Assembly: GCA_944326445.1 (NCBI GenBank)
Contig: CALVDZ010000013.1
Span: forward strand, 1 to 58,059
Source of the DNA: an uncultured Helicobacter sp.
GTDB taxonomy: Bacteria; Campylobacterota; Campylobacteria; Campylobacterales; Helicobacteraceae
Direction of reading: 5' to 3'
DNA length: 58,059 bases
In this document: piece by piece, positions 42,497 through 51,483 of the stretch
Layout: each line of letters starts with the position of its first letter
Numbering within the stretch: the first letter of the stretch is position 1
Position numbers and translations under genes: made by a program
Notes under the pieces: model-generated
What the model was told of the DNA's origin: nothing
The model's database searches: none
Seen by the model: the letters and a program-made list of their open reading frames with translations, nothing else

Positions 42497-45418
42497 GTGG
42501 AGCAGGAAGCGGCAGCAAAGGAGCGATTTTGGGCGGATATGGGGGAGGTGTATAGAATCTATGAGGAGGGGATGAGGGGGCATTATAGGTTTTATAGTGT
42601 TTTAGATTCTATAAACTTGGCTTGCACTCGGGAAAACGGCTCTTTGGGTATGCAATGCGATAAGATTGCGGATTTTTCGGAAGGCACGGACGCCAAGTCC
42701 GCTAACCTTCCAAAAAATCCGCAAAGCTTACACAGCCACACCGCAAATACTAATTTTTTTGCTTGCAGTAGCAACCCCACAGAATCCACACTAAGCGAGG
42801 CAAAGCCAAGCGTGGAGATTCAGGAAAATACAGAATCTAAGGAAAGTTTAGATTCTAGCTTGAGCAGTTCAGATTCAGAATCTACCACTTCAAAAAATCC
42901 TAGCGAGGCTTTGCCAAATATAAATAATAGTGCGTGCGTAAGCACGAGCCTAGCAGAATCTATGGGAATAGATTCTGCCATTTTTGCGGAGCAAAAATCC
43001 AATAAAATGTGTAGCGCGTCAGCGCATACCGACACTCGCCCGCTTCGTGGTGTGCAATCGTTGGAGCAAGGAGGCAGTAGTGCCTCCGCAACGATTGCGC
43101 TAGAAGCGGATAAGCGAGGCTCTCCCCTTGATTGCCGTGCCAAAGGCTTGCAAGCTAAGCGCAGCAAAAACAGCGGCGGCTTTTTCGGGGCTTTGAGAGT
43201 GCGGGGAGGGGATAAACCCCTTTTTGCGAAAAAACAAAACGATTTTGAGAATCTAGGAAGTATTCGTGAGAACACGACTCTAAGAAACTTAGAATCTACA
43301 GAATCCAAAGCAGATTCAGAATCTAAGGCGGAGAATTTAGGAAACACAGAATCTAGCCCAACAGATTCAAAGACACGCACAGAATCTAAAGAGATTCTAA
43401 AAAATGGGCAAGGACAGAATCTAAGCCCAAAAGAATCTACAGAATCTAAAGTGGATTCAGAATCTAGATTCAAGGTTTTGGAGTTAGATTCAGAATCTAG
43501 TTCCACAGAATCTAACACAGATTCAAAGACAAGCACACAATCCAAAGCAGAGACTTTAAACAATGAGCAAACCCCAAACCACACAGAGCTGCTCACTAGC
43601 CTCTGTGCCAAGCTAGGCATAGCCCCCACGCGCGAGCATTTTGTCGCCCTCATAGAGCGCATTGTCAATCTCCGCGAGGACGCAATCCTAAAGCTGCTCA
43701 AATCCAAATCGCCCACAGAGATTGCCCACGCACGCGCTCTGCTACTAGAGTATGTCAGCGCGTATTATGCCGCCGCGCACGCCAAGCTGCTGCACGCCAT
43801 AGAATCTAGGCAGCTCCTCACGCCCTTTTATCGCGAGATTCTCGCAAGCACTTATAGAATCGGGCTGTGTATGAATGCGTTTTTTGCCCTATGGGATAGG
43901 GAGCTCATACAGGGTATCAACGCGCGCCTTGGCGAGATTTTTAGCTTTGAGGAGGCATTAGCACTCCTAGAACCCACGATGGAGCGCGATAGCGCGGGTA
44001 ATAACGCCCAGCGCACCTACTCGCTGCCCTGCCACCCACGCACACCACTCACGCGCCAGAGCGCATTCTCCTGCGTGCCTTATATCGAGGCATTCCCCAA
44101 AGAAGTGGGCGCGATCATTGAGGCGATAGAAGTGAGTGTGGGCAGGCTAGAGGGCTTGGAAGATAGCGTGTTTGGCTGCGCGCAAGCCTATGTGGAGTAT
44201 TTTAAGGCACTCAAAAACGCGTGGGCTTGCACCAATAGCGCGCAACTTATAGAATCTTGGCGCGCTGTGGATTACGCGTGGATGCGTATCGACGCACCAC
44301 TGCAAGTGGGGCATCCGCTGGAGTATTATGAAGATGTGTATCGCCACGCAGTCGCGCCGGAGTGGGATTTGCGCCTGTGTGTGGCAAAGGATAATAAGGG
44401 CATATACGCGCTTGATGTCGCCCAAGGGATTAAGCACGCCTTTAGCTTGCTTGCCGATACACTAGGCTATGGGGCGCGCAGCAGAGCCTTTGTTAAGCAT
44501 AGTTTGGAGAAAAGCAGGGTGTATGAATCTGTGCCGTTGCTCTTTTTTGGTGCGGAGAATAATGGGCTTTTTAGCGCGCAAGTGGTGCCAAATGATGAGA
44601 TCGTCAGCCGCAAGGAGGGCAAGAAAATCTTTGCCTTTCCGCTGCGTATCATCGCCCAAGTGCGCGCCAAGCCCCAAATGCGCCTAAGCTATGAGTTTTT
44701 TAGCAAGGAGTTTATCGCACGGGGGCGTGAGGTGCTTTTCCACAACGAGAGTTTGTGGCATAGTGTGTATGATCTTAGCACCAATGGGCACGAGTTTGGG
44801 CATATTTTGTGGATTGATGAGAGTAGTGAAGAGGCGATGAATAAAAGCGGGGAGTTCAAAAACATCGAGGAGTTTAAGGCGACAAGCGGGGGGATTGTCG
44901 CGTATTTGCTAGCTCATAGCCCCATTGCTAGGATTTTGTGCGATGGGTTAGGGGATTTGGAGCGTCTTAGTGTGGAGCATTGCCTTAGGGCACTAGAGAG
45001 CTGCAGCGCGGTGGAAGCGGAGATATGGGAAGCACTCTTTGATGATTGCCTAAGGCGAGCGGTGGGGCTGATGGCGTGGCGTGAAAGTCTGGAGGTGCGT
45101 CCGTATTACTGCGAGGGGATTATCCATCTGTGCGGCGGCTTTGAGAGCGGGGCACTGGAGTTTGATAAATCTAGGGAGTTTGGCAAGGTTGGGATAAATC
45201 GTGCGCGCTATGTGGAGCTAGCCCTGTGGTATCTGCGCACCTATGTGGATCTCGCTGCGCACTATCGGGACAAAAAGGACGCCAAAGCGTGGCTAGAGCG
45301 ATTTTGTATCAATAAACAAAGCAAGGGCGTGCGTGTGCTGCACCCGCAGGCTAGCGCGCTTGTGGAGCATTATTTTGAGCGTTATGTGGCTATCGGGGAG
45401 GAGATTTATGAGGAGTAG
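42497..45418 (+). CDS. ciaB: CiaB-like protein with HEFGH metallopeptidase motif and a large repeat-derived insertion
   Basis: Resembles the Campylobacter CiaB family, secreted or cytoplasmic proteins with a thermolysin-like H-E-x-x-H motif; here HEFGH at residues 765-769 (TNGHEFGHILW), followed by FKNIEEFKATSGG with a likely third ligand. The CiaB-like body runs from about residue 362 (LLTSLCAKLGIAPTREHF) to the end, about 610 aa, and the first 35-40 residues also look native. Between them, residues about 40-360 are low-complexity (ESK, DSE, TESK), coded by repeat D, repeat B and AGAATCTA words, all in frame. GTG 42497 is chosen because AAGGAG lies 6 bases before it; the frame also opens at 42467. 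A role in host interaction is inference from the Campylobacter name. Confidence 0.72.
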   Translation: MEQEAAAKERFWADMGEVYRIYEEGMRGHYRFYSVLDSINLACTRENGSLGMQCDKIADFSEGTDAKSANLPKNPQSLHSHTANTNFFACSSNPTESTLSEAKPSVEIQENTESKESLDSSLSSSDSESTTSKNPSEALPNINNSACVSTSLAESMGIDSAIFAEQKSNKMCSASAHTDTRPLRGVQSLEQGGSSASATIALEADKRGSPLDCRAKGLQAKRSKNSGGFFGALRVRGGDKPLFAKKQNDFENLGSIRENTTLRNLESTESKADSESKAENLGNTESSPTDSKTRTESKEILKNGQGQNLSPKESTESKVDSESRFKVLELDSESSSTESNTDSKTSTQSKAETLNNEQTPNHTELLTSLCAKLGIAPTREHFVALIERIVNLREDAILKLLKSKSPTEIAHARALLLEYVSAYYAAAHAKLLHAIESRQLLTPFYREILASTYRIGLCMNAFFALWDRELIQGINARLGEIFSFEEALALLEPTMERDSAGNNAQRTYSLPCHPRTPLTRQSAFSCVPYIEAFPKEVGAIIEAIEVSVGRLEGLEDSVFGCAQAYVEYFKALKNAWACTNSAQLIESWRAVDYAWMRIDAPLQVGHPLEYYEDVYRHAVAPEWDLRLCVAKDNKGIYALDVAQGIKHAFSLLADTLGYGARSRAFVKHSLEKSRVYESVPLLFFGAENNGLFSAQVVPNDEIVSRKEGKKIFAFPLRIIAQVRAKPQMRLSYEFFSKEFIARGREVLFHNESLWHSVYDLSTNGHEFGHILWIDESSEEAMNKSGEFKNIEEFKATSGGIVAYLLAHSPIARILCDGLGDLERLSVEHCLRALESCSAVEAEIWEALFDDCLRRAVGLMAWRESLEVRPYYCEGIIHLCGGFESGALEFDKSREFGKVGINRARYVELALWYLRTYVDLAAHYRDKKDAKAWLERFCINKQSKGVRVLHPQASALVEHYFERYVAIGEEIYEE
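42620..42850 (+). repeat. Repeat family D inside the ciaB coding sequence
   Basis: TTGCGGATTTTT...CGGAC-GCCAA-GTCCG...AAAAAATCCGCAA forms a long hairpin, followed by CACAGCC(A/C)CACCGC and GGCAAAGCCAAGCG. The same order occurs at 57800-58059. Confidence 0.65.
42884..43300 (+). repeat. Repeat family B, left arm and centre, inside the ciaB coding sequence
   Basis: Matches copies 1 and 2 block by block: CTTCAAAAAATCCTAGCG, AATAATAGTGCGTGCG, TTTTTGCGGAGCAAAAAT, a covarying hairpin GCGC-GTCA-GCGC, GGGGATAAACCCC. The right arm is missing. The frame is open throughout. Confidence 0.7.
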
Positions 45419-45549
45419 AGGGCGTGGGGGGATTGGAGCGCGTATGAGTGGCTTGGCTTATAGAATCTGTGCAAATGCCAAATCGCATTCCTGACGCGCT
45501 CAAAATAAAAGATTCTAATATATGAAGCAAGCTCGCAGAAAAATAATGC

Positions 45550-45555
45550 TACAAT
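45550..45555 (+). promoter_or_regulatory. -10 box (TACAAT) of the second methyltransferase
   Basis: TACAAT 84 bases before ATG 45640, leaving a leader of about 80 nt. Confidence 0.4.
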
Positions 45556-45639
45556 CATCCATCGCCCCAAAGCGCATTACAGAGCTTGGAGCAAAAAATA
45601 TTTTGCTAGATTGGATTTGAGATAAACAAAAGGAGCAAA

Positions 45640-46342
45640 ATGCTAACACAATTACGAAACCAACAATACAAAACAACGCTGACTGGGCTTTTGAAGTTTG
45701 AGTGCGTTAGCCTCTATGGCAGGATCTTCCTAGGGCACAAAGCCCCCATCAAACAAGGGAGCAAAAACTACCTCCATCTAGGTTGCGGAAACAACCTCAT
45801 CGCCTCTTCTCCTTCGGGGGGGGGGCAATTACAAGCCTATACATATCATTAATGCTGATTTTTTCTCTCATCTAAAGTTTTACAAAACCTACAAAACCCC
45901 CAAACCACAATGGCAGCTTGATTTGCGCTATCCTTTTAAATGCGATGATGATAGTTTTGAGGGAATTTTTAGCGAGCATGTGCTGGAGCATTTTTATGTC
46001 GATGATGCGCGGCGGATTTTGCAGGAGTGCTTTAGGGTGCTAAAACCACGGGGCTGCATACGCCTAAGCATTCCTGATGTGTCCCAATGCGTGCGAGACT
46101 ACCTCAAGGCAAAGGAACGCGTAGAGAGTGCGCATTTGGCGGCGGAGTGCGTGCGGCTTTTGACGCAGGAGTTTTTGCATTTGAGTGTGTGGGACTTTGA
46201 GAGATTGGCCTATGAGCTAGAATCTGTGGGCTTTGTGGAGGTGAGGCAGTGTGGGTTTAGAGAGGGGAGCGATAGCAATATGCTCTTTGATTTAGAATCT
46301 AGGAGTGATGAGAGCTTTTATATCGAGGGCAAAAAGCCCTAG
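45640..46342 (+). pseudogene. Class I SAM methyltransferase, phase OFF by G10 tract
   Basis: Small SAM-dependent methyltransferase, substrate unknown. The first frame (AAAGGAG, ATG 45640) has KNYLHLGCGNNLI (SAM motif I) up to the G10 tract at 45816-45825 and stops at 45852. The remainder (FDGIF-like FEGIFSEHVLEHFYVDDARRILQECFRVLKPRGCIRLSIPD) is in the other frame and ends at 46342. G9 would give one 233-aa protein; G12 a 234-aa protein. All motifs on both sides are intact. Together with the DUF268 gene and acyltransferase it points to switched surface modification. Confidence 0.8.
45816..45825. repeat. G10 homopolymer, phase switch of the second methyltransferase
   Basis: Ten G. Lengths 9 or 12 restore the frame; 10 is OFF. 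Confidence 0.85.
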
Positions 46343-47469
46343 GGTGCTTGCATTAAAGCAGGGTAATAGGCTAGGTAGATTTATAGAATCTGCACCAACG
46401 CTATGCGCGCTCCTGACGCGATTGCGCAAGGAGATTCTAAAGATAGGCAGATTTAGAATCTAAAGAAGCTGCGCTTTGTTGTAAGGATAGTGGCGTTATG
46501 CGATCCACGCAATGCGGAGCAAGCCAAGCGTGGAATCTCTCAAGCAAATTCAGAATCTAGTTTTAGCAACTCAGATTCAGAATCTAGCCCATAGATTCAG
46601 AATTGAGGGGAAACATAGTTTTAATTTTTTAGATTCACAATCTAAGCAACTTACAGAATCTAGCATTTCAAAAAACCTTATCAAGGCTTTGCCAAAAATA
46701 AATAATGAGGCGCGACAGCGCAGCCTAGCAGAATCTAAAGCCCTAAAATCTTTAGATTCTGCCATTTTTGCGCAGCAAAAATGGCGCAATTTTGCAATTG
46801 CGCTAGGTTTGCGCTATCGCGCCCATTATTTGAATCGGGCAAAGCCTCGCACAAAGTTTTTGAAGTGGGAGATTGCGTAATTGTTTTAGATTCTGTCAAT
46901 GCTTTTGAATCTAAACTTTGCTTTTGTGAATCTTGAGTGGATTCTGTGGGGCTAGATTCTGAATCTATTGGAGTGTATTCTGTGATTGTTTTGGATTCTA
47001 TGGAATTAGATTCTAAAATGGCTTTAGATTCTGCGAGGCTAGATTCTGTAAATGCTTTAGATTCTACATTCTGCTTTTTCTTTTGAATCTTAGTTAGATT
47101 TTTGGGAGTAGATTTTTGAATCTGTTTTGGATTGTGTGCGTATTTTAGAATCTATTTTATTTGAATCTTGATTGTTTTTAGAATCTGTGAGGACAAATTA
47201 AATTCTCAATCTAGATTCTGTAATGGCTTAGAATCTAAATTTTTCTTAGATTCTAAATCTTATGCTTAATTTGGTGCATGGTGGGCTTGTGGAGTTTTAT
47301 CGGGTGCGGGAGGGGTGGAGGAGTTGCCTAAGAGGATAGTTGAGTCCCCCAAGCCCGCCAAATCTGCGCAATACTCACCCGCCCTGTAACTTAAGCGCAG
47401 CGAGACAAAAAGAGTCATTTTCCCAAGTGAGAGCTTGCCCACAACGCATATTGCTCAAGCAATTTCGCT
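46343..47469. other. Gene-free region dense in AGAATCTA words with a compact repeat B
   Basis: Repeat B copy 4 lies at 46641-46875. From 46861 to 47270 I count 11 AGATTCT/AGAATCT words in about 410 bases. Partial repeat-A tails (GCTCCTGACGCG, TTATAGAATCTG) lie near 46380. No gene is convincing; the open frame 46512-46880 is repeat sequence. Confidence 0.7.
46641..46875. repeat. Repeat family B, compact copy 4
   Basis: Both arms are present (CAAAAAACCTTATCAAGGCTTTGCC left; GGGCAAAGCCTCGCACAAAGTTTTTGAAGTG right) with only about 60 bases between them, so the centre of the longer copies is lost or was never gained. Confidence 0.68.
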
Positions 47470-48492
47470 CTACCTCTTTGTGCGCTCTCTGACAAAGCGC
47501 ACGAGCTCTATGGCATTCTCCCGCGGGAGATCGGGCAGCATACCGTGCCCGAGGTTAAAGATATGCCCACTCTGTGTGCCCATCACGCGCAGGATTTCCT
47601 CCACGCCCTCGAGCATAGAATCTCTGTCATAAAGCCTTGCGGGCTCGAGATTGCCCTGCAGGACATATTTGCTCCCGAGCTTTTGCTTAGCTAGCTCCAT
47701 AGGCGTGCTCCAATCCACGCCAAAGACATCAAACTCCCCATCTATGTGCTCCAAAAATCCCGCAATTCCCTTAGGGAAAAGCATCACGGGGATATGCGGG
47801 TATTTGCTCTTTAGAAAATGCGCGATTTCTTTCATATACGCCCAGCTAAAGGCAAAATACGCGCTAGATTCTAACGCCCCAGCCCAGCTATCAAAGATCT
47901 GCACGGCATTCGCGCCTGATTCTATTTGTCGCGATAGATAGCCCTTAAGCTCCTCAGTGATCTTACCTAGCAGAGCATGAAGCAGCGCGGGATTGGTGTA
48001 GAGCATTTTTTTGCTTTTGGTGTAAGTCTTGCTCCCCTCGCCCTCTATCATATAAGTCGCTAGCGTCCAAGGCGAGCCACAAAACCCTATGAGTGCCTTG
48101 TCTTTGGGGAGCTTTTGGCGTAAGGTGCTAAGCGTATCATACACATAGCTTAGATTCTTAAACGCCCCGCTTTGGAGCGCATCGACATCTTTTTGGCTGC
48201 TAATAGTCTGCCTAAATCTCGGTCCCTCGCCCGCGACAAATTCAAGCTCCAATCCCATCTCAAGGGGCACCACCAAAATATCGCTAAACAAAATCGCCGC
48301 ATCGACATCCAAAATCTCCACAGGCTGGAGCGTAACCTCTGTGGCGAGCTCCACATTTTTACACAGATTTAAAAAACTCCCCGCCCTCGCGCGCGTGGCT
48401 TTGTATTCGCTAAGATACCGCCCTGCTTGCCTCATAAGCCATATGGGTGTGTATGGCGTTCTCTTCCTAAAGCACGCATCGACAAAAATCAT
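47470..48492 (-). CDS. hemE: Uroporphyrinogen decarboxylase
   Basis: Removes four carboxyl groups from uroporphyrinogen III in heme synthesis. Signatures: PIWLMRQAGRYLSEY near the N terminus, AAILFSDILVVPLEMGL, GFCGSPWTLATYMIEG, FDSWAGALE and NLGHGMLPDLPREN. 340 aa, typical. Start ATG 48492 overlaps the asd stop (ATGA), suggesting coupling; a frame further upstream belongs to asd sequence. Confidence 0.95.
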   Translation of the reverse strand: MIFVDACFRKRTPYTPIWLMRQAGRYLSEYKATRARAGSFLNLCKNVELATEVTLQPVEILDVDAAILFSDILVVPLEMGLELEFVAGEGPRFRQTISSQKDVDALQSGAFKNLSYVYDTLSTLRQKLPKDKALIGFCGSPWTLATYMIEGEGSKTYTKSKKMLYTNPALLHALLGKITEELKGYLSRQIESGANAVQIFDSWAGALESSAYFAFSWAYMKEIAHFLKSKYPHIPVMLFPKGIAGFLEHIDGEFDVFGVDWSTPMELAKQKLGSKYVLQGNLEPARLYDRDSMLEGVEEILRVMGTQSGHIFNLGHGMLPDLPRENAIELVRFVRERTKR

Positions 48493-49508
48493 AGCGCGAT
48501 CCATTTTTGTGCGATACGCACGGCGTTTGTCGCGGCACCCACGCGCAGCTGATCCGCCACGCACCACAAATGCAGGATTTTGGGGTCAAAATTATCCACG
48601 CGTATGCGCCCTACATAGGTTTGATCCGTCTCTGTGGCGGTGAGGGGCATTGGGTATTGGTTGTTTTGCACATCATCGAGCAGCACGACATTTGGCGCAT
48701 TTTTTAGCACTTCTTTGGCTTTTGCAGCGTCTATGGCGTGCGCAAAGTGGATAGTGATACTCTCACTATGGCTTCTTAGCACTGGCACACGCACGCAAGT
48801 CGCGCTGATGGGGATATTGGTGTGCATAATCTTATTGCTCTCATTAATCATTTTCATCTCTTCTTTGGTGTAGTTATTGTCCAAAAACACATCGATATGT
48901 GGGATTGTATTGAGCGCGATTCTGTGTGCGAAAACCTCCGCCTTGCAGGATTGCACATCGAAGTTGAGAATCTGGCGCATTTGGGTAAGGAGCTCTTCTA
49001 CTCCCCTTTTGCCCGCACCCGAGACGGCTTGATAGGTGCTCACATCCACGCGCTCTATCCCAAACGCCCTGTGTAGCGGCGAGAGAATATGCACCATTTG
49101 GATAGTCGAGCAGTTGGGATTGGCGATGATCCCGCGCTGCTTATAAAGCGCGATATCCTCTGGATTGACTTCTGGCACGACAAGGGGCACATCGGGATCC
49201 ATTCTAAAATGGCTCGTGTTGTCAATCACTACCGCCCCGGCTTTGACTGCGCTAGGCACATAGCGCGCACTCACGCTTCCGCCCGCAGAGAAAAACGCGA
49301 TCTCTATTTGCTCTTTGGCAAAGACTTCATCGGTGGTTTCTAATATCTCGTATTCCTTGCCCTTAAAGCTCACGCTCTCTCCCGCACTGCGCGCGCTTGC
49401 TAATGGCACGAATTTGCCCACTGGGAAATCCTGCTCCTCTAAAATGAGTGCGAGCTCCTCGCCTACCGCACCGCTCGCCCCGACAATTCCGACATTGTAT
49501 TTTTTCAT
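48489..49508 (-). CDS. asd: Aspartate-semialdehyde dehydrogenase
   Basis: NADPH-dependent enzyme for Lys, Met and Thr synthesis and, through diaminopimelate, for peptidoglycan. GIVGASGAVGEELALIL at the N terminus, active-site Cys in IIANPNCSTIQMV, VSGAGKRGVEEL and CVRVPVLRSHSESI with the catalytic His/Arg region. 339 aa, typical. Start ATG 49508 has GGAGCG six bases upstream; the frame extends to 49544 without SD. Leads a pair with hemE. Confidence 0.94.
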   Translation of the reverse strand: MKKYNVGIVGASGAVGEELALILEEQDFPVGKFVPLASARSAGESVSFKGKEYEILETTDEVFAKEQIEIAFFSAGGSVSARYVPSAVKAGAVVIDNTSHFRMDPDVPLVVPEVNPEDIALYKQRGIIANPNCSTIQMVHILSPLHRAFGIERVDVSTYQAVSGAGKRGVEELLTQMRQILNFDVQSCKAEVFAHRIALNTIPHIDVFLDNNYTKEEMKMINESNKIMHTNIPISATCVRVPVLRSHSESITIHFAHAIDAAKAKEVLKNAPNVVLLDDVQNNQYPMPLTATETDQTYVGRIRVDNFDPKILHLWCVADQLRVGAATNAVRIAQKWIAL

Positions 49509-49589
49509 ATAACGCTCCATTATGTGGTTTGTGAATCTTTGCAAATCGCAAAGGCGTGCATTGCGGCAAACCTTTGCACAAAATTGGTG

Positions 49590-51041
49590 CTACCCCCAAA
49601 TACTATCTGTGATGCTTTTGTTGCTATATCGCGGCTTGGAAGATCGCTTTTTAGCACTTTGGCGTTTGGGTTTGCTACTAGGTTGGTTGCCCTCTGCCTC
49701 GAGCTTGGCGATCTCTTCTTTGCTTAGTCCGATAGTTTTGGTGCATTGGGTTTGGATAAAGTGGCTTAGGAGTTTGAGACAAAGCTGCGTGGGATCTATG
49801 TGCCCTTTTAGATTCTCAAAATGCTCTAGGCTAGATTGTGAGCTTTCAAGCGCGGCGACTTTGGAAAGCAGCGTGTCAGAATCTATCTCCGCCTCGCCCT
49901 CTATGTGGCAGAGCTCTAAGCTTGCTTTGGTGCTTTGCTTGATTTTGTGAATCTCTTTAAACTCTAGGGGTGTGGCGAGGGTGATCGCCACGCCCTTTTT
50001 GCCCGCTCTGCCGGTGCGTCCTATGCGATGCACATAGCTCTCGGGATTGAGCGGTATGTGGTAGTTAAAGACGTGGCTCACATCACTGATATCAAGCCCA
50101 CGCGAGGCGACATCAGTCGCTACGAGGATTTCAATGCCATTTTGGCGAAAGCGCACCATCACATCGCGTCTGTCGCGCTGCTCCATATCGCCGTGCAGTG
50201 CGGCGGCGTTGAAGTTGGAGCGTATAAGTTTTTGGGCGAGGATATCGGCTTCTTTTTTGGTGCGTGTGAAAATGATACTTTTTGTGGGGCTCTCCGTCTC
50301 TAATAGGCGCAAAATCGCCTCATCGCGCTCGTTTTCATTGATGATATAGTATTTTTGATCGATATCTTGGTTGGTAATGTCTATGGGCGAGATTTTGACA
50401 AACTCTGGTTCGTGCAGTATCCGCATAGCGAGATCGCGGATAGCGGGGGGCATCGTGGCAGAAAAAAGCAGGGTTTGGATATTGTTTGGCAGGTAGGTGA
50501 AAATGGATTCTATATCGTCCAAAAAGCCCATATCAAGCATTTCATCGCTTTCATCGAGCACCACGACTTTGGGCGCGAAGTCTTTGAGCCGCCCATTCAT
50601 AAGATGATCAAGCAGCCTGCCGGGCGTGGCTATCATCACTTTTGGCTTATTTTTGAGCAAATCGCATTGGCGTTTGATACTCTGCCCGCCATACATACAG
50701 ATGGTTTTGATACGCGCAAATCGCCCGAGCTTGAGAAACTCCTCGCTGATTTGCATCGCAAGCTCACGCGTGGGCGTGATGATGAGTGCCTCGATACTCT
50801 CGTTGCGCTGGATTTTGTTTAGGATTGGGATTGCAAAGGCGGCGGTTTTGCCCGTGCCTGTCTGGGCTTGGGCGATGAGATCTTTGCCTTTTAGGACGAT
50901 AGGGATACTTTGGGCTTGGATAGGGGAGGGCGTGCTAAAGCCGAGTTCATTGATACCGCGCAAAAGATAGCCGCGCAAGCCAAAAGATTCAAAACTAGGT
51001 TGTTGTGTGCTAGGGGAGCTGTCATCGTGTGTTTGCATCAT
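49590..51041 (-). CDS. DEAD-box ATP-dependent RNA helicase
   Basis: RNA helicase of the DeaD/RhlE type. Motifs Q (FGLRGYLLRGINELGFSTPSPIQAQSIP), I (AQTGTGKTAAF), Ia (TPTRELAMQ), II (VLDESDEMLDMGF; DESD rather than the usual DEAD), III (FSATMP), IV-VI (IIFTRTKKEAD, ATDVASRGLDI, YVHRIGRTGRAG). The C terminus is a basic tail (KPKRQSAKKRSSKPRYS). About 483 aa, starting ATG 51041 or 51038 with AAAGG upstream. H. pylori has one such helicase. Confidence 0.92.
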   Translation of the reverse strand: MMQTHDDSSPSTQQPSFESFGLRGYLLRGINELGFSTPSPIQAQSIPIVLKGKDLIAQAQTGTGKTAAFAIPILNKIQRNESIEALIITPTRELAMQISEEFLKLGRFARIKTICMYGGQSIKRQCDLLKNKPKVMIATPGRLLDHLMNGRLKDFAPKVVVLDESDEMLDMGFLDDIESIFTYLPNNIQTLLFSATMPPAIRDLAMRILHEPEFVKISPIDITNQDIDQKYYIINENERDEAILRLLETESPTKSIIFTRTKKEADILAQKLIRSNFNAAALHGDMEQRDRRDVMVRFRQNGIEILVATDVASRGLDISDVSHVFNYHIPLNPESYVHRIGRTGRAGKKGVAITLATPLEFKEIHKIKQSTKASLELCHIEGEAEIDSDTLLSKVAALESSQSSLEHFENLKGHIDPTQLCLKLLSHFIQTQCTKTIGLSKEEIAKLEAEGNQPSSKPKRQSAKKRSSKPRYSNKSITDSIWG

Positions 51042-51230
51042 AAACCTTTGGAAAGATAATAAGCGCGTATTGTAGCAAAATTCCACAAAAACACAGACTA
51101 GAATTTTATGATTGGTAGGATATAATGCGCGCTTGGAGCCTGTGAGGTGCTAAAATGCCCTTGTAAGCTTTAGGTGGGATTTTATGAAGGTGGCTTTGTA
51201 GGCTTAGATTCTAAAATGCTAGGCTTTGGC

Positions 51231-51474
51231 TCGGTTTATAGAATCTATCCGATTGCCAAATCGCTAGCAATTTTGCTACAAGCAAAATTGCATAAAATGA
51301 TAGAATCTAGTCGGGTTTATAGAGAAGGTGTTAGCCCAAGCGGCGTCAATGAGGTGGCGACACCAAGAAACCACAGAATCTCGCACTTAGATTCTGTGTA
51401 TGTTCGCGCAGCGGAGGCAATGGGGGGCTTTGCTCACATTGCCGATAACAAGTTTGTGAAACAAACTTGCATTA
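51231..51474 (-). repeat. Dispersed repeat family A, reverse-oriented copy 7
   Basis: On the minus strand it starts TTAATGCAAGTTTGT-TTC-ACAAACTTG next to the ccdA start and continues through TATCGGCAATG-like sequence, AGAATCTA words and a second perfect hairpin GCAATTTTGC-TTGTA-GCAAAATTGC. Confidence 0.7.
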
Positions 51475-51483
51475 AGGAAAATA

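Noticed and set aside
42820..43716. 298-codon frame on the minus strand inside ciaB
   Set aside because: It is the reverse reading of AGAATCTA-rich repeat DNA (LDS, SES runs) with no SD or domain. The plus frame continues a recognisable protein.
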